Shown here: positions 31,984 to 40,538 of the stretch, piece by piece
How the letters are laid out: the number at the start of each line of letters is the position of its first letter
How positions within the stretch are numbered: position 1 is the first letter of the stretch
Assembly (NCBI RefSeq): GCF_900100395.1
Contig: NZ_FNFB01000036.1
Coordinates: 1-64,000, forward strand
Reading direction: 5' to 3'
DNA: 64,000 nucleotides
From: Nonomuraea maritima
Lineage (GTDB): Bacteria > Actinomycetota > Actinomycetes > Streptosporangiales > Streptosporangiaceae
Program-made: the position numbers and the translations under genes
Notes under the pieces: model-generated
What the model was told of the DNA's origin: nothing
What the model saw: only the letters and a program-made list of their open reading frames with translations
The model's database searches: none

Positions 31984-32292
31984 ATGGCCGGCATCGACAG
32001 CAAGGACATCCGCAAGATCATCGTGGCCTGCGACGCGGGCATGGGCAGCAGCGTGATGCTCGCCTCCCAGCTCAAGAAGCAGCTCAAGAACACGGGAGTC
32101 ACCGTCGAGCACACCCCGGTCGACTCGATCCCGGCGGACGCCGACATCGTGGTGTGCCACTCGGGCCTCGCGGCCAGGGCCCGCGCCGCCGCCCCTGACA
32201 AGCCGCTGGTGCCGTTCCAGATCTTCCTGGGCGACCCGGCGGTGACCAAGCTGGTCGACGCCATCAAGAACGGCGGCACGGTCGATGCGTGA
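31984..32292 (+). CDS. PTS mannitol-type EIIB component
   Basis: A 102-residue EIIB domain. The phosphocysteine is C16 in IVACDAGMGSSVMLASQ, the P-loop typical of mannitol IIB. It accepts phosphate from IIA and passes it to the hexitol bound in IIC. VVCHSGLAARARAAAPDKPLV and PFQIFLGDPAV complete the fold. The ATG is four bases after the IIC stop and the gene overlaps IIA by eight bases. In E. coli MtlA this domain is fused to IIC; here it is free. Confidence 0.92.
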   Translation: MAGIDSKDIRKIIVACDAGMGSSVMLASQLKKQLKNTGVTVEHTPVDSIPADADIVVCHSGLAARARAAAPDKPLVPFQIFLGDPAVTKLVDAIKNGGTVDA

Positions 32293-32710
32293 CGACCTGC
32301 TCGACCCGCGCGCCGTGCTGCTGCACGAGAGCGCCGCCGACCGCGACGCCGCCGTCCGCCGCTGCGGCCGGGCCCTCGTCGAGATCGGCGCGGTCGCGGA
32401 GTCGTACGTCGAGGCCATGCTCGAGCGCGAACGGACGATCTCGACGTACGTCGGGGAGGGCGTCGCCATCCCGCACGGCACCGCCGCCGCCAAGGAGGAC
32501 GTCGAGCGCGACGCGATCTGCGTGGTGCGCTTCCCCGGCGGCGTCGACTGGGACGGCGAGCAGGTCACCCTGTGCGTCGGCATCGCCGCCAAGGGGAACG
32601 GACACATCCCGTTGCTCGCGGAGTTGGCCGAGATCCTGCTCGACCCCGACCGCGCGAGGACGCTGCGCGAGGCCACCGAGGTCTCGCAGATATTGAAGGA
32701 GCTCACATGA
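32285..32710 (+). CDS. PTS mannitol/fructose-type EIIA component
   Basis: A 141-residue EIIA of the fructose-mannitol family. The phosphohistidine is H64 in TYVGEGVAIPHGTAAAKEDV, which matches the mannitol IIA motif; VRFPGGVDWDGEQVTLCVGIAAK and HIPLLAELAEILLD are also characteristic. It carries phosphate from HPr to IIB. It overlaps IIB by eight bases and the dehydrogenase gene by four (ATGA), so the chain is translationally coupled. Confidence 0.92.
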   Translation: MRDDLLDPRAVLLHESAADRDAAVRRCGRALVEIGAVAESYVEAMLERERTISTYVGEGVAIPHGTAAAKEDVERDAICVVRFPGGVDWDGEQVTLCVGIAAKGNGHIPLLAELAEILLDPDRARTLREATEVSQILKELT

Positions 32711-33711
32711 AGGTCGCCAGATTCCACGCCCCGGGCGACATCCGCATAGAGGACGCCCCCGAGCCCGTCGCGGGCCCGGGTGAGCTGAAGATCAGGGTGC
32801 GCAACTGCTCGACGTGCGGCACCGACGCCAAGATCTACAAGCATGGCCACCACCACATCGTGCCGCCGCGCGTGATGGGCCACGAGATCGCCGGCGAGGT
32901 CGTCGACACGGGGGCGCGGGTCCAGGTGATCGCCGCGATCCCGTGCGGGACGTGCGCCGAGTGCCGGCGCGGCCGGCAGACCATCTGCCCGAACCAGGAG
33001 TCGATGGGCTACCACTACGACGGCGGCTTCGCCGAGTACATGATCGTCCCGGCGAAGGTGCTGGCGGTGAACGGCGTCAACGCCATCCCGGACGGCGTCG
33101 GCTTCGCCGAGGCGTCGGTGGCCGAGCCGCTCGCGTGCGTGCTGAACGGCCAGTCGCTGGCCGGCGTCGGCGCCGGGGACGACGTGGTGGTCATGGGCGC
33201 GGGCCCGATCGGCTGCCTGCACGTCCGCCTGGCGCGGGCGCGCGGCGCGGCCCGGGTGTTCCTGGTGGACGTCAACGCCGAGCGCCTGGCGATGGCCGCC
33301 GAGCTGGTCCGTCCCGACGCGGCGATCGACTCCGACCCGGTCGAGCAGGTGCTGAAGCTCACCGGCGGGCGGGGCGCCGACGTGGTGATCACGGCGGCGG
33401 CCTCGGGCGCGGCCCAGGAGCAGGCGGTGCGGATGGCGGCCCGCCAGGGACGCGTCAGCTTCTTCGGCGGCCTGCCGAAGGACAACCCGATCATCTCGCT
33501 CGACTCCAACCTCGTGCACTACCGCGAGCTGACCATCGTCGGCGCGAACGGCTCCAGCCCGGCGCACAACGCCGAGGCGCTGCGGCTGGTGGCGGAGGGG
33601 GCCGTGACGGTGTCCGACCTCATCACGCACCGGCTGGCGCTGCCGCAGGTGCTCGACGGCATCGACCTCGTCAGCCGGGGCGCCGCCATCAAGGTCACGA
33701 TCGAGCCGTGA
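32707..33711 (+). CDS. Zinc-dependent medium-chain dehydrogenase (polyol or polyol-phosphate)
   Basis: A 334-residue MDR-family dehydrogenase of the sorbitol/threonine/galactitol-1-phosphate dehydrogenase type. Catalytic zinc ligands are in RNCSTCGTDAK and GHEIAGEV; the structural zinc site has four Cys in CGTCAECRRGRQTIC. The NAD site is VVVMGAGPIGCLHVRLA. It would oxidise the hexitol phosphate made by the PTS to a ketose phosphate. Classical mannitol operons use the unrelated MtlD (polyol-specific long-chain family), so here an MDR enzyme seems to take that role, as GatD does for galactitol. Start and stop overlap or abut neighbours, placing it firmly in the operon. Confidence 0.87.
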   Translation: MKVARFHAPGDIRIEDAPEPVAGPGELKIRVRNCSTCGTDAKIYKHGHHHIVPPRVMGHEIAGEVVDTGARVQVIAAIPCGTCAECRRGRQTICPNQESMGYHYDGGFAEYMIVPAKVLAVNGVNAIPDGVGFAEASVAEPLACVLNGQSLAGVGAGDDVVVMGAGPIGCLHVRLARARGAARVFLVDVNAERLAMAAELVRPDAAIDSDPVEQVLKLTGGRGADVVITAAASGAAQEQAVRMAARQGRVSFFGGLPKDNPIISLDSNLVHYRELTIVGANGSSPAHNAEALRLVAEGAVTVSDLITHRLALPQVLDGIDLVSRGAAIKVTIEP

Positions 33712-33723
33712 GGAGGCCCTGAC

Positions 33724-34005
33724 ATGGCACGACGTACGGTGGCCGTGGCCTCGGCCAGCGGTCTGCACGCCCGTCCCGCCAAGCTGTTCGTGCAGGCGGC
33801 GATGGGCGTCCCGGCGGCGGTGACGATCCGGGCGGGCGACAAGGCCGTACCGGCGAAGAGCATGCTGGGGGTGCTGTCGCTGGGCGCGGTCCACGGCACG
33901 GAGGTCACGCTGGAGGCCGACGGCCCCGGCGCGGAGGAGTCCCTCGACACGCTCGCCGCCCTGCTGGCCCGCGACCTCGACGCCGAGGATTCCTCCCATG
34001 CCTGA
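33724..34005 (+). CDS. ptsH: Phosphocarrier protein HPr
   Basis: A 93-residue HPr. H15 in SASGLHARPA is the phosphorylation site for Enzyme I, and S46 in AKSMLGVLSLG corresponds to the regulatory serine of Gram-positive HPr. Length is normal (85-95). ATG 33724 is preceded by GAGG. It overlaps Enzyme I by eight bases. Its presence in the same operon as one sugar-specific permease is unusual; ptsH is normally a global gene. Confidence 0.93.
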   Translation: MARRTVAVASASGLHARPAKLFVQAAMGVPAAVTIRAGDKAVPAKSMLGVLSLGAVHGTEVTLEADGPGAEESLDTLAALLARDLDAEDSSHA

Positions 34006-35590
34006 CACGCCGCAGCGGCTGGCGGGGCTCGGGGTCAGCCAGGGGCGGGCGGCCGGGCCGGTGGTCCGGATGGCGGGGCCGCCGTCGCTGCCCGCGCCGC
34101 GGCCCGTCGCCGATCGTGACGCGGAGGCGGCCTCCGTCGCCCGCGCCCTGGAAGCCGTGGCCGCCGACCTGACCAAACGGGCCGGGGCGGCGGACGGCGA
34201 GGCGGCGGAGATCCTGGAGGCGCTCGCCATGATCGCCGACGATCCGATGCTGCGCGAGGACGCCGAGAAGCGTGCCCGCGACGGCCTCGACGCCGCCCAC
34301 GCCCTGGACGCGGCCTTCGCCGGGCACCGCGACGCCCTGGCCGGGCTCGGCGGGTACCTCGCCGAGCGGGCCGCCGACCTCGACGACCTGCGGCACCGGG
34401 CGGTGGCGCACGCGCTCGACCTGCCCATGCCGGGGCTGCCCGCGCCCGGTCATCCGTACGTGCTGGTGGCCGAGGACCTCTCCCCCGCCGACACCGCGGG
34501 CCTCGGCCCTGACGTGCTCGCGCTGGTCACCGAGCGGGGCGGCCCGACGAGCCACACGGCGATCCTCGCGCGCGGCCGGGGCCTGCCCGCCGTCGTCGCC
34601 TGCGCGGGCGTCACCGGCGTCCCCGACGGCACGGTCGTCGCCGTGGACGGCGTCACCGGCGAGATCTCCGTCGGGATCACGGCCGAGGAGGCCGAGCGGA
34701 TCGTGGCGCTCGACCGCGCCGAACGCGCCCGCCTGGCCGCGAGCGAGGGGCCGGGCAGGACGGCCGACGGGCATCCGGTGAAGCTCTTGCTCAACATCGG
34801 TTCGGCCGCCGACCTGGTGCCGGGCGCGGAGGGCGTGGGGCTGTTCCGCACGGAGTTCCTGTTCCTCGACCGCAAGCAGCCGCCGTCGTTCGAGGAGCAG
34901 GTGGCCGCGTACGCGGAGGTGCTGGCCCGTTCTCCGGACGTCATCGTGCGCACCCTCGACGCCGGCACCGACAAGCCGCTGCCGTTCCTCGGCCTGCCGG
35001 ACGAGCCCAACCCGGCGCTCGGCCTGCGCGGGCTGCGGGTCGACCGGGTGGTGGACGGCGTCCTCGACACCCAGCTGGAGGCGATCGCCAGGGCGGCCGA
35101 GTCGACGGGCACGCAGGCGTGGGTGATGGCGCCGATGGTCACCACGGTCGAGGAGGCGTCCGAGTTCGCGCGGCGGGCCCGCGCGAAGGGCATCGCCAGG
35201 GTCGGCCTGATGATCGAGGTGCCGGCGGCGGCGCTGCGGGCCCGGTTGCTGCTGCGGGAGGTCGACTTCCTCAGCATCGGCACGAACGACCTGGCCCAGT
35301 ACACCTTCGCCGCCGACCGCCAGCACCCGGCCCTGGCCGACCTGCTGGACCCGCGCCAGCCCGCGCTGCTCCAGCTGATCGCGATGTGCGCCGAGGCGGG
35401 CGCGGAGGCGGGCAAGCCGGTGGGGGTGTGCGGCGAGGCGGCCGGCGATCCGCGGCTCGCGCCGCTGCTGGTGGGCCTGGGCGTGACGAGCCTGTCGATG
35501 GCGCCGGTGAGCGTCCCCGCCGTACGCGAGGAGCTGGCCGGGGTCACCCTGGAGGAGTGCCGCGCCCGCGCCCGCGCGGCGCTGGCCTGA
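33998..35590 (+). CDS. ptsI: PTS Enzyme I (phosphoenolpyruvate-protein phosphotransferase)
   Basis: A 530-residue Enzyme I, slightly shorter than the usual 550-575. The phosphohistidine is H186 in RGGPTSHTAILARG. The PEP-binding TIM barrel has GVGLFRTEFLFLDR, IVRTLDAGTDKPLPF, GLMIEVPAAALRA and SIGTNDLAQYTFAADR, with the catalytic cysteine in VGVCGEAAGDP. It starts the phosphorelay from PEP to HPr. It is the last gene of the operon that begins at 29028 and overlaps ptsH by eight bases. The stop is eight bases from the end of the convergent gene, with no space for a conventional terminator. Confidence 0.94.
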   Translation: MPDTPQRLAGLGVSQGRAAGPVVRMAGPPSLPAPRPVADRDAEAASVARALEAVAADLTKRAGAADGEAAEILEALAMIADDPMLREDAEKRARDGLDAAHALDAAFAGHRDALAGLGGYLAERAADLDDLRHRAVAHALDLPMPGLPAPGHPYVLVAEDLSPADTAGLGPDVLALVTERGGPTSHTAILARGRGLPAVVACAGVTGVPDGTVVAVDGVTGEISVGITAEEAERIVALDRAERARLAASEGPGRTADGHPVKLLLNIGSAADLVPGAEGVGLFRTEFLFLDRKQPPSFEEQVAAYAEVLARSPDVIVRTLDAGTDKPLPFLGLPDEPNPALGLRGLRVDRVVDGVLDTQLEAIARAAESTGTQAWVMAPMVTTVEEASEFARRARAKGIARVGLMIEVPAAALRARLLLREVDFLSIGTNDLAQYTFAADRQHPALADLLDPRQPALLQLIAMCAEAGAEAGKPVGVCGEAAGDPRLAPLLVGLGVTSLSMAPVSVPAVREELAGVTLEECRARARAALA

Positions 35591-35598
35591 CCTTACGG

Positions 35599-36255
35599 CT
35601 ACGGCCAGTACTGGTTCGACCGCTGGGCGGCGGCCACCACGGCCGATCCGTCCAGCGGGACGAACGTGAGCTCGATGCCGCCGATGGGCCACTCCACGGC
35701 GAGCTCGAAGGTCTCCTCGGGCGGCAGCGGCCACAGCCACAGCGTGCCGGCGGTGACGTGAACGCTCTCGCTCGCGCGGAAGGCTCCCGCGTGCGGCAGC
35801 CAGCTCAACCGCGGCCCCTGCGGCTCCTGCCCGGGGATCGGGGGCGGGCCGACGGTGGTCGCCTTGACGCCGCCGGGGTAGCGTACGCCGAACCGCAGCA
35901 GCCGGTCGGGCAGCCGGTCGCCGCCGCGCGAGACGAGGGGGGCGACCGGGAGGGTCGACAGGTGCAGTTCCCAGGCCGTCTCGGGCGCGAGCTCGCCCTG
36001 CCTGACCAGGACCTCCACGCTGATCGCGCAGCCGGTGCTGAACGCGCGCGCGTACGGCACGGCGACGGCCACGGTGGGGCTGCGGGCCGCCATGAGCCCG
36101 AGGCCGAGCACCGCGCCCGTCTCGTCGGCGGGCGGGGCGAACCACTGCGGCGGTCCCGGCCGGGCGGACGGCGTCGTCAGGGCCTCCCCTGCGGGCGGCG
36201 GCTCGAAGAACATGTCCTCATCGTCATCGCGCCGGCCGCCCGCGGACAGGCCCAA
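35599..36255 (-). CDS. Hypothetical protein cotranscribed with a Clp ATPase
   Basis: A roughly 218-residue protein I do not recognise. It has a flexible, acidic N-terminus (RRDDDEDMFFEPPPAGE), then a globular part rich in Val, Trp and Pro with segments AVAVPYARAFSTGCAISVEV, LRFGVRYPGGVKAT, GTLWLWPLPPEETFELAVEW and PIGGIELTFVPLDG, suggesting a beta-sandwich. No membrane segment or signal is visible. TTG 36255 lies seven bases after the Clp gene stop; ATG 36213 is an alternative that would remove the acidic tail. Coupling to the Clp ATPase gene suggests an adaptor or substrate, which is inference. Confidence 0.65.
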   Translation of the reverse strand: MGLSAGGRRDDDEDMFFEPPPAGEALTTPSARPGPPQWFAPPADETGAVLGLGLMAARSPTVAVAVPYARAFSTGCAISVEVLVRQGELAPETAWELHLSTLPVAPLVSRGGDRLPDRLLRFGVRYPGGVKATTVGPPPIPGQEPQGPRLSWLPHAGAFRASESVHVTAGTLWLWPLPPEETFELAVEWPIGGIELTFVPLDGSAVVAAAQRSNQYWP

Positions 36256-36262
36256 TCGCCGG

Positions 36263-38761
36263 TCAGGTGGCCGGTTCCGGGTTACGGGCCCGCAGGGTGA
36301 GTGCGTCGTCCTGGACGTCCACCGTCACCGTGCCGCCCTCGTGCACCTCGCCGGTCAGCAGCATCGTGGACAGGCGGTTGTCCAGTTCGCGCTGGACGGT
36401 GCGGCGCAGCGGGCGGGCGCCGAACTCCGGCTGGTGGCCGCGCCCCGCCAGCCAGTCCTTGGCGGCGTCGGTGACCTCCAGGGTCACGTCCTGGCCGCGC
36501 AGCCGCTGCCGGGTGTGCTCCAGCAGCAGGTCCACGATCTGGCGCAGCTGGTCGGCTTCGAGACGCTTGAAGATGATCGTCTCGTCGATCCGGTTCAGCA
36601 GCTCGGGGCGGATGGAGTGCCGGAGCAGGTCCATGAGCTGCGCGTGCAGCCGCGGCGAGTCCTCGGGCGCGTCGAGGATGAGCTGGGCGCCGATGTTGCT
36701 GGTCATGATGACGATGGTGTTGGTGAAGTCGACGGTACGCCCCTGGGCGTCGGTGAGGCGGCCGTCGTCGAGCATCTGCAGCAGGATGTTCATGACGTCG
36801 GGGTGCGCCTTCTCGATCTCGTCGAGGAGCACCACGGTGTGCGGGCGGCGGCGCACGGCCTCGGTGAGCTGGCCCGCCTCCTCGTAGCCGACGTAGCCGG
36901 GAGGGGCGCCGACGAGGCGCGAGACGGTGTGGCGCTCCTGGTACTCGCTCATGTCGAGGCGCACCATGTGGTCCTCGCCCCCGAACAGGGCGGCGGCGAG
37001 CGAGCGGGCCAGTTCCGTCTTGCCGACGCCGGTCGGGCCGAGGAACAGGAAGCTGCCGATCGGGCGGTTCGGGTCGGACAGTCCGGCCCTGGCCCTGCGT
37101 ACGGCCTCGGCGACCGCGTCGACCGCCTCGTCCTGTCCGACCACCCGCTCGTGCAGGCGCTCCTCGAGCCGCATGAGCCGCTCGCGCTCCTGCTGGGTGA
37201 GCTGGGTGACCGGGATGCCGGTGCGGCGGGAGACGACCTCGGCGATGTCGTCCACCATGACCTGCGGGACGGTCTCGTCGCCGCGACGGGCCCGCTCCAG
37301 CTCGGGACGGACCTTGCCGATCTCCGTGGTCAGCTCTTTGGCCCGGTCGAAGTCGTCGGCGGCGATCGCCTGGTCCTTGTCGCGGCGCAGCGACTCCAGG
37401 CGTTCCTCCAGCTCGCGGATGTCGACGCCGGGCGTGCGCGACCGGAGCCTGACCCGCGCGGCGGCCTGGTCCATGAGGTCGATGGCCTTGTCGGGCAGGA
37501 ACCGGTCGGAGATGTAGCGGGCCGACAGGCGGGCGGCGGCGTCCAGGGCCTCGTCGGTGATGCGGACCTGGTGGTGGGCCTCGTAGGTGTCGCGCAGCCC
37601 GGCGAGGATCTGGATGGTCTCGTCGACCGTGGGCTCGGCGACCAGGATCGGCTGGAACCGGCGTTCCAGCGCGGCGTCCTTCTCGATGTTCTTGCGGTAC
37701 TCGTCGATGGTGGTGGCGGCGATGACGTGCAGCTCGCCGCGGGCGAGCGCGGGTTTGAGGATGTTGGCGGCGTCCATGCCGCCCTCGGCGGCGCCCGCGC
37801 CGACGAGGTTGTGCACCTCGTCGATGAAGACGATGATCTCGTCGGCGTGGGCGCGCACCTCGTCGACGACCTTCTTGACGCGTTCCTCGAACTCGCCCCG
37901 GTACTTGGTGCCGGCGACCATCCCGGTCAGGTCGAGCGCGACGACCCGGCGGTCCTTCAGCAGGTCGGGTACGGCGCCGTTGACGATCCGCTGGGCGATG
38001 CCCTCGACGATGGCGGTCTTGCCGACGCCGGGCTCGCCGATGAGGCACGGGTTGTTCTTGGTCCGGCGGGACAGCACCTCGATGGCCTGCTCGATCTCGT
38101 CCTCGCGGCCGACGACGGGGTCGATCGCGCCCTTGCGGGCCTCCTCGGTGAGGTCGCGGCCGTACTCGTCGAGCGCGGGCGTCGGACTGTGGCGCGGCTC
38201 GTGGCCGTTGCCGGCCGGACGGGACAGCAGTGCCTGCTGCAGCTCGTTGGCCGAGACCCCCTGCTCCTGCAGGAGCCGGGCGGCGGCGGAGTCGGGGTTG
38301 GCGGCGATCGCGAGCAGCAGGTGCTCGGGTCCGATGTAGGACGACTGCAGCAGCCGTGACAGCCGCTGGGCGTCCAGGATGGCGCGCTTGGCCGCCGGGG
38401 TGAGGGTCGTGGGCGGTTCCGCGGCGGGTCCTGCGCCGCTCAGGTCGTTGACGCGGTCGCGCAGCCTGCCCAGGTCGACGCCGGCGGCGCGCAGGATCGC
38501 CTGCGTGGAGTCCTCGTCGAGCAGCGCGCCGAGCAGGTCGAGCACGTCGAGGTCGGCGGCGCCGCGCCGCCCGGCCGCCTCCAGCGCCCGGTGCAGCACC
38601 TCGCGGGCGGAGGCGCTCAGCAGCCTGCCGACGTCGACGCGCTGCACACCGGGACGGATCGGCGGCCAGCCCTCGGCGCCGCCGAAGATCCGTCCCGTGA
38701 GCTCCTCGAACCCACGGAACGGGTCCACCCCGAAGAGCGATCCGAACGGCACATCCGACAT
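36263..38761 (-). CDS. Clp-family AAA+ ATPase (ClpB/ClpC-like)
   Basis: An 832-residue Hsp100 ATPase. An N-terminal Clp_N repeat domain includes ASAREVLHRALEAAGRRG and SSYIGPEHLLLAIA. The first AAA+ module has GEPGVGKT (about residue 242) and FIDEVHNLVGAG; the second has GPTGVGKT (about residue 577), VVLLDEIEKAHPDV and MTSNIGAQ. Between them lies only a short helical hairpin of roughly 50 residues (RELEERLESLRRDKDQA), as in ClpC, not the long ClpB middle domain. After MTSNIGAQ I see no LGF/VGF loop used by ClpC to dock on ClpP. It may therefore act as an unfoldase without ClpP. AGGAGAGGGG precedes ATG 38761. No HspR (HAIR) box is seen upstream. Confidence 0.85.
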   Translation of the reverse strand: MSDVPFGSLFGVDPFRGFEELTGRIFGGAEGWPPIRPGVQRVDVGRLLSASAREVLHRALEAAGRRGAADLDVLDLLGALLDEDSTQAILRAAGVDLGRLRDRVNDLSGAGPAAEPPTTLTPAAKRAILDAQRLSRLLQSSYIGPEHLLLAIAANPDSAAARLLQEQGVSANELQQALLSRPAGNGHEPRHSPTPALDEYGRDLTEEARKGAIDPVVGREDEIEQAIEVLSRRTKNNPCLIGEPGVGKTAIVEGIAQRIVNGAVPDLLKDRRVVALDLTGMVAGTKYRGEFEERVKKVVDEVRAHADEIIVFIDEVHNLVGAGAAEGGMDAANILKPALARGELHVIAATTIDEYRKNIEKDAALERRFQPILVAEPTVDETIQILAGLRDTYEAHHQVRITDEALDAAARLSARYISDRFLPDKAIDLMDQAAARVRLRSRTPGVDIRELEERLESLRRDKDQAIAADDFDRAKELTTEIGKVRPELERARRGDETVPQVMVDDIAEVVSRRTGIPVTQLTQQERERLMRLEERLHERVVGQDEAVDAVAEAVRRARAGLSDPNRPIGSFLFLGPTGVGKTELARSLAAALFGGEDHMVRLDMSEYQERHTVSRLVGAPPGYVGYEEAGQLTEAVRRRPHTVVLLDEIEKAHPDVMNILLQMLDDGRLTDAQGRTVDFTNTIVIMTSNIGAQLILDAPEDSPRLHAQLMDLLRHSIRPELLNRIDETIIFKRLEADQLRQIVDLLLEHTRQRLRGQDVTLEVTDAAKDWLAGRGHQPEFGARPLRRTVQRELDNRLSTMLLTGEVHEGGTVTVDVQDDALTLRARNPEPAT

Positions 38762-38833
38762 TTCATGCCCCTCTCCTCTTTAGGGGGACACCTAGCCGTC
38801 ATGCCGGACGTCATAGCCATCGATCGGCAAAGT

Positions 38834-39874
38834 TCAGGGACGGCGGCGCAGGCTCGCCTCGGCCAGCTCGGGCGGCACCCAGCCGGCGTCGGCGGGGTTG
38901 ACGGTGACGCCCGGCGGGACGATCTCGTCGATCCGGTCGAGCACGTCGTCGCTCAGGCGCACCTCGTCGGCGCCGAGCTGGCCCTCGAGGTGCTCCATGG
39001 TGCGCGGGCCGATGATCGCCGAGGTCACCGCGCGGTGCCGCAGCGTGAACGCCAGCGCGAGCTGGATCAGCGTGAGCCCGGCCTCCTCGGCCAGCAGGGC
39101 GAACTGCTCGACGGCGTCGAGCTTGCGCTGGTTGCTCTCCAGCGCCATGTCGTAGCGCTGCGGGAGCCGCTGGGCGCGGCGCGTCCGCGGCAGCTCGCGG
39201 CCCTTGCGGAAGCGTCCGGTCAGCCAGCCGCCGGCGAGCGGGCTCCACACGATGGCGCCCATGCCGTACTTCTCTGTCACGGGCAGCAGGCCGGCCTCGA
39301 TGCCGCGGACCAGCAGCGAGTACGGCGGCTGCTCGCACACGAACCGCTCCCGCGAGCGCCGCTCGGCCGCCCACTGCGCCTCCACCACCTGGTGCGCCGG
39401 GAACGTGGAGCTGCCGATGTAGCGCACCTTGCCCTGGCGGACGAGGTCGGTCAGCGCGCCGAGGGTCTCGTCGATGTCGGTGTCCGGGTCGGGACGGTGG
39501 ATCTGGTAGAGGTCGATCCAGTCGGTGCCGAGGCGGCGCAGGCTGTTCTCGACGGCCTGGAAGATCCAGCGGCGGGAGTTGCCCCGCTCGTTCGGGCCCT
39601 CGCCCATGACGCCGTGACACTTGGTGGCCAGCACCACCTGGTCGCGCTTGCCCGACTTGGCGAGGGCGCGCCCGACGTACTCCTCCGACTGGCCGGCGGC
39701 GTAGACGTCGGCCGTGTCGATGAAGTTGATGCCGGAGTCGAGCGCCCGATCGATGATCCGGGCGGATGCGTCGAAGTCGGGCTCGCCCCAGCCGCCGAAC
39801 ATCATCGCGCCGAGGCAGAGCGGGCTGACCTTGAGGCCTGTACGTCCGAGTACGCGGTAGTCAGTCACGCTCAT
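38834..39874 (-). CDS. Aldo/keto reductase
   Basis: A 346-residue NADPH-dependent oxidoreductase with the (beta/alpha)8 fold. Catalytic residues are visible: D and Y in NFIDTADVYAAG, K in VVLATKC and H in LYQIHRPDPDTD. The cofactor end contains AIIGPRTMEHLEGQ. It belongs to the YajO/Gfo-like potassium channel beta-subunit group (AKR11/12-like); the substrate is unknown. ATG 39874 shares one base with the upstream gene's stop (TGATG), so the two genes are coupled; AGAAGG is the ribosome site. Confidence 0.88.
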   Translation of the reverse strand: MSVTDYRVLGRTGLKVSPLCLGAMMFGGWGEPDFDASARIIDRALDSGINFIDTADVYAAGQSEEYVGRALAKSGKRDQVVLATKCHGVMGEGPNERGNSRRWIFQAVENSLRRLGTDWIDLYQIHRPDPDTDIDETLGALTDLVRQGKVRYIGSSTFPAHQVVEAQWAAERRSRERFVCEQPPYSLLVRGIEAGLLPVTEKYGMGAIVWSPLAGGWLTGRFRKGRELPRTRRAQRLPQRYDMALESNQRKLDAVEQFALLAEEAGLTLIQLALAFTLRHRAVTSAIIGPRTMEHLEGQLGADEVRLSDDVLDRIDEIVPPGVTVNPADAGWVPPELAEASLRRRP

Positions 39875-40524
39875 CACCTTCTCGCAAAGAGCTCACCGAT
39901 GGGAGTGTCACCGGCGACGAGTTCGAACGTGGCTCTCACGGCGGCGGGCTCGGCGAGCAGGGCCACGATGACGGCGGCCACGTCGTCGCGCGGCACCGGG
40001 CCTGGAGGCACCTCGGGCGCGAGCCGTACCAGGCCGGTGCCTGGCTCGTCGGTCAGCCGGCCGGGGCGCAGGATCGTCCAGTCGAGGTCGCGGCGGCGCA
40101 GGTCGTCCTCGGCGGCGGTCTTGGCCCGGATGTAGGCCGCCCACACCTCGTCGCGACCGGGCTCGACCGGCTTCCCCGCGCCCATCGAGGAGATCTGGAC
40201 GAAGCGGCGCACGCCCGCGCGCTCGGCCGCGTCGGCGAGCAGCACGGACGCGCCGCGGTCGACGGTGTCCTTGCGGAGCGCGCCGCTGCCGGGGCCCGCG
40301 CCCGCCGCGAACACCACGGCGTCCGCGCCCTCGACGACGCGCGCGACCTCCTCGACACCCGCCCGTTCCAGGTCGCACAGCACGGCCTCGGCTCCGGCGG
40401 CCTCGACGCCGGAGACGTGGGCCGGGTTCCGCACCAGCCCCACAGCGCCGCCCCGCAGCCTGGCCGCCAGCCGGAGTGCGATCTTCCCGTGGCCCCCCGC
40501 GATGACGATTCGCATGTCGGCCAT
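39874..40524 (-). CDS. NAD(P)H-binding SDR-family protein
   Basis: A 216-residue atypical short-chain dehydrogenase (NAD(P)H-binding, NmrA/YwnB-like). The nucleotide site is MRIVIAGGHGKIALRLAARL; FVQISSMGAGKP, AYIRAKTAAEDDL (with the YxxxK-like Y-I-R-A-K) and LDWTILRPGRLTDEPG are conserved in the group. ATG 40524 and ATG 40515 are both possible; neither has a ribosome site, so it may be leaderless. Its start is only 14 bases from the divergent HAD gene. Coupled to the aldo/keto reductase downstream. Role unknown, probably redox stress or metabolite repair. Confidence 0.82.
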   Translation of the reverse strand: MADMRIVIAGGHGKIALRLAARLRGGAVGLVRNPAHVSGVEAAGAEAVLCDLERAGVEEVARVVEGADAVVFAAGAGPGSGALRKDTVDRGASVLLADAAERAGVRRFVQISSMGAGKPVEPGRDEVWAAYIRAKTAAEDDLRRRDLDWTILRPGRLTDEPGTGLVRLAPEVPPGPVPRDDVAAVIVALLAEPAAVRATFELVAGDTPIGELFARR

Positions 40525-40538
40525 GGTGTCATGGACGC

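Noticed and set aside
38762..38833. HspR (HAIR) operator upstream of the Clp ATPase gene
   Set aside because: No CTTGAGT-N7-ACTCAAG-like inverted repeat is present in the 72-base gap.
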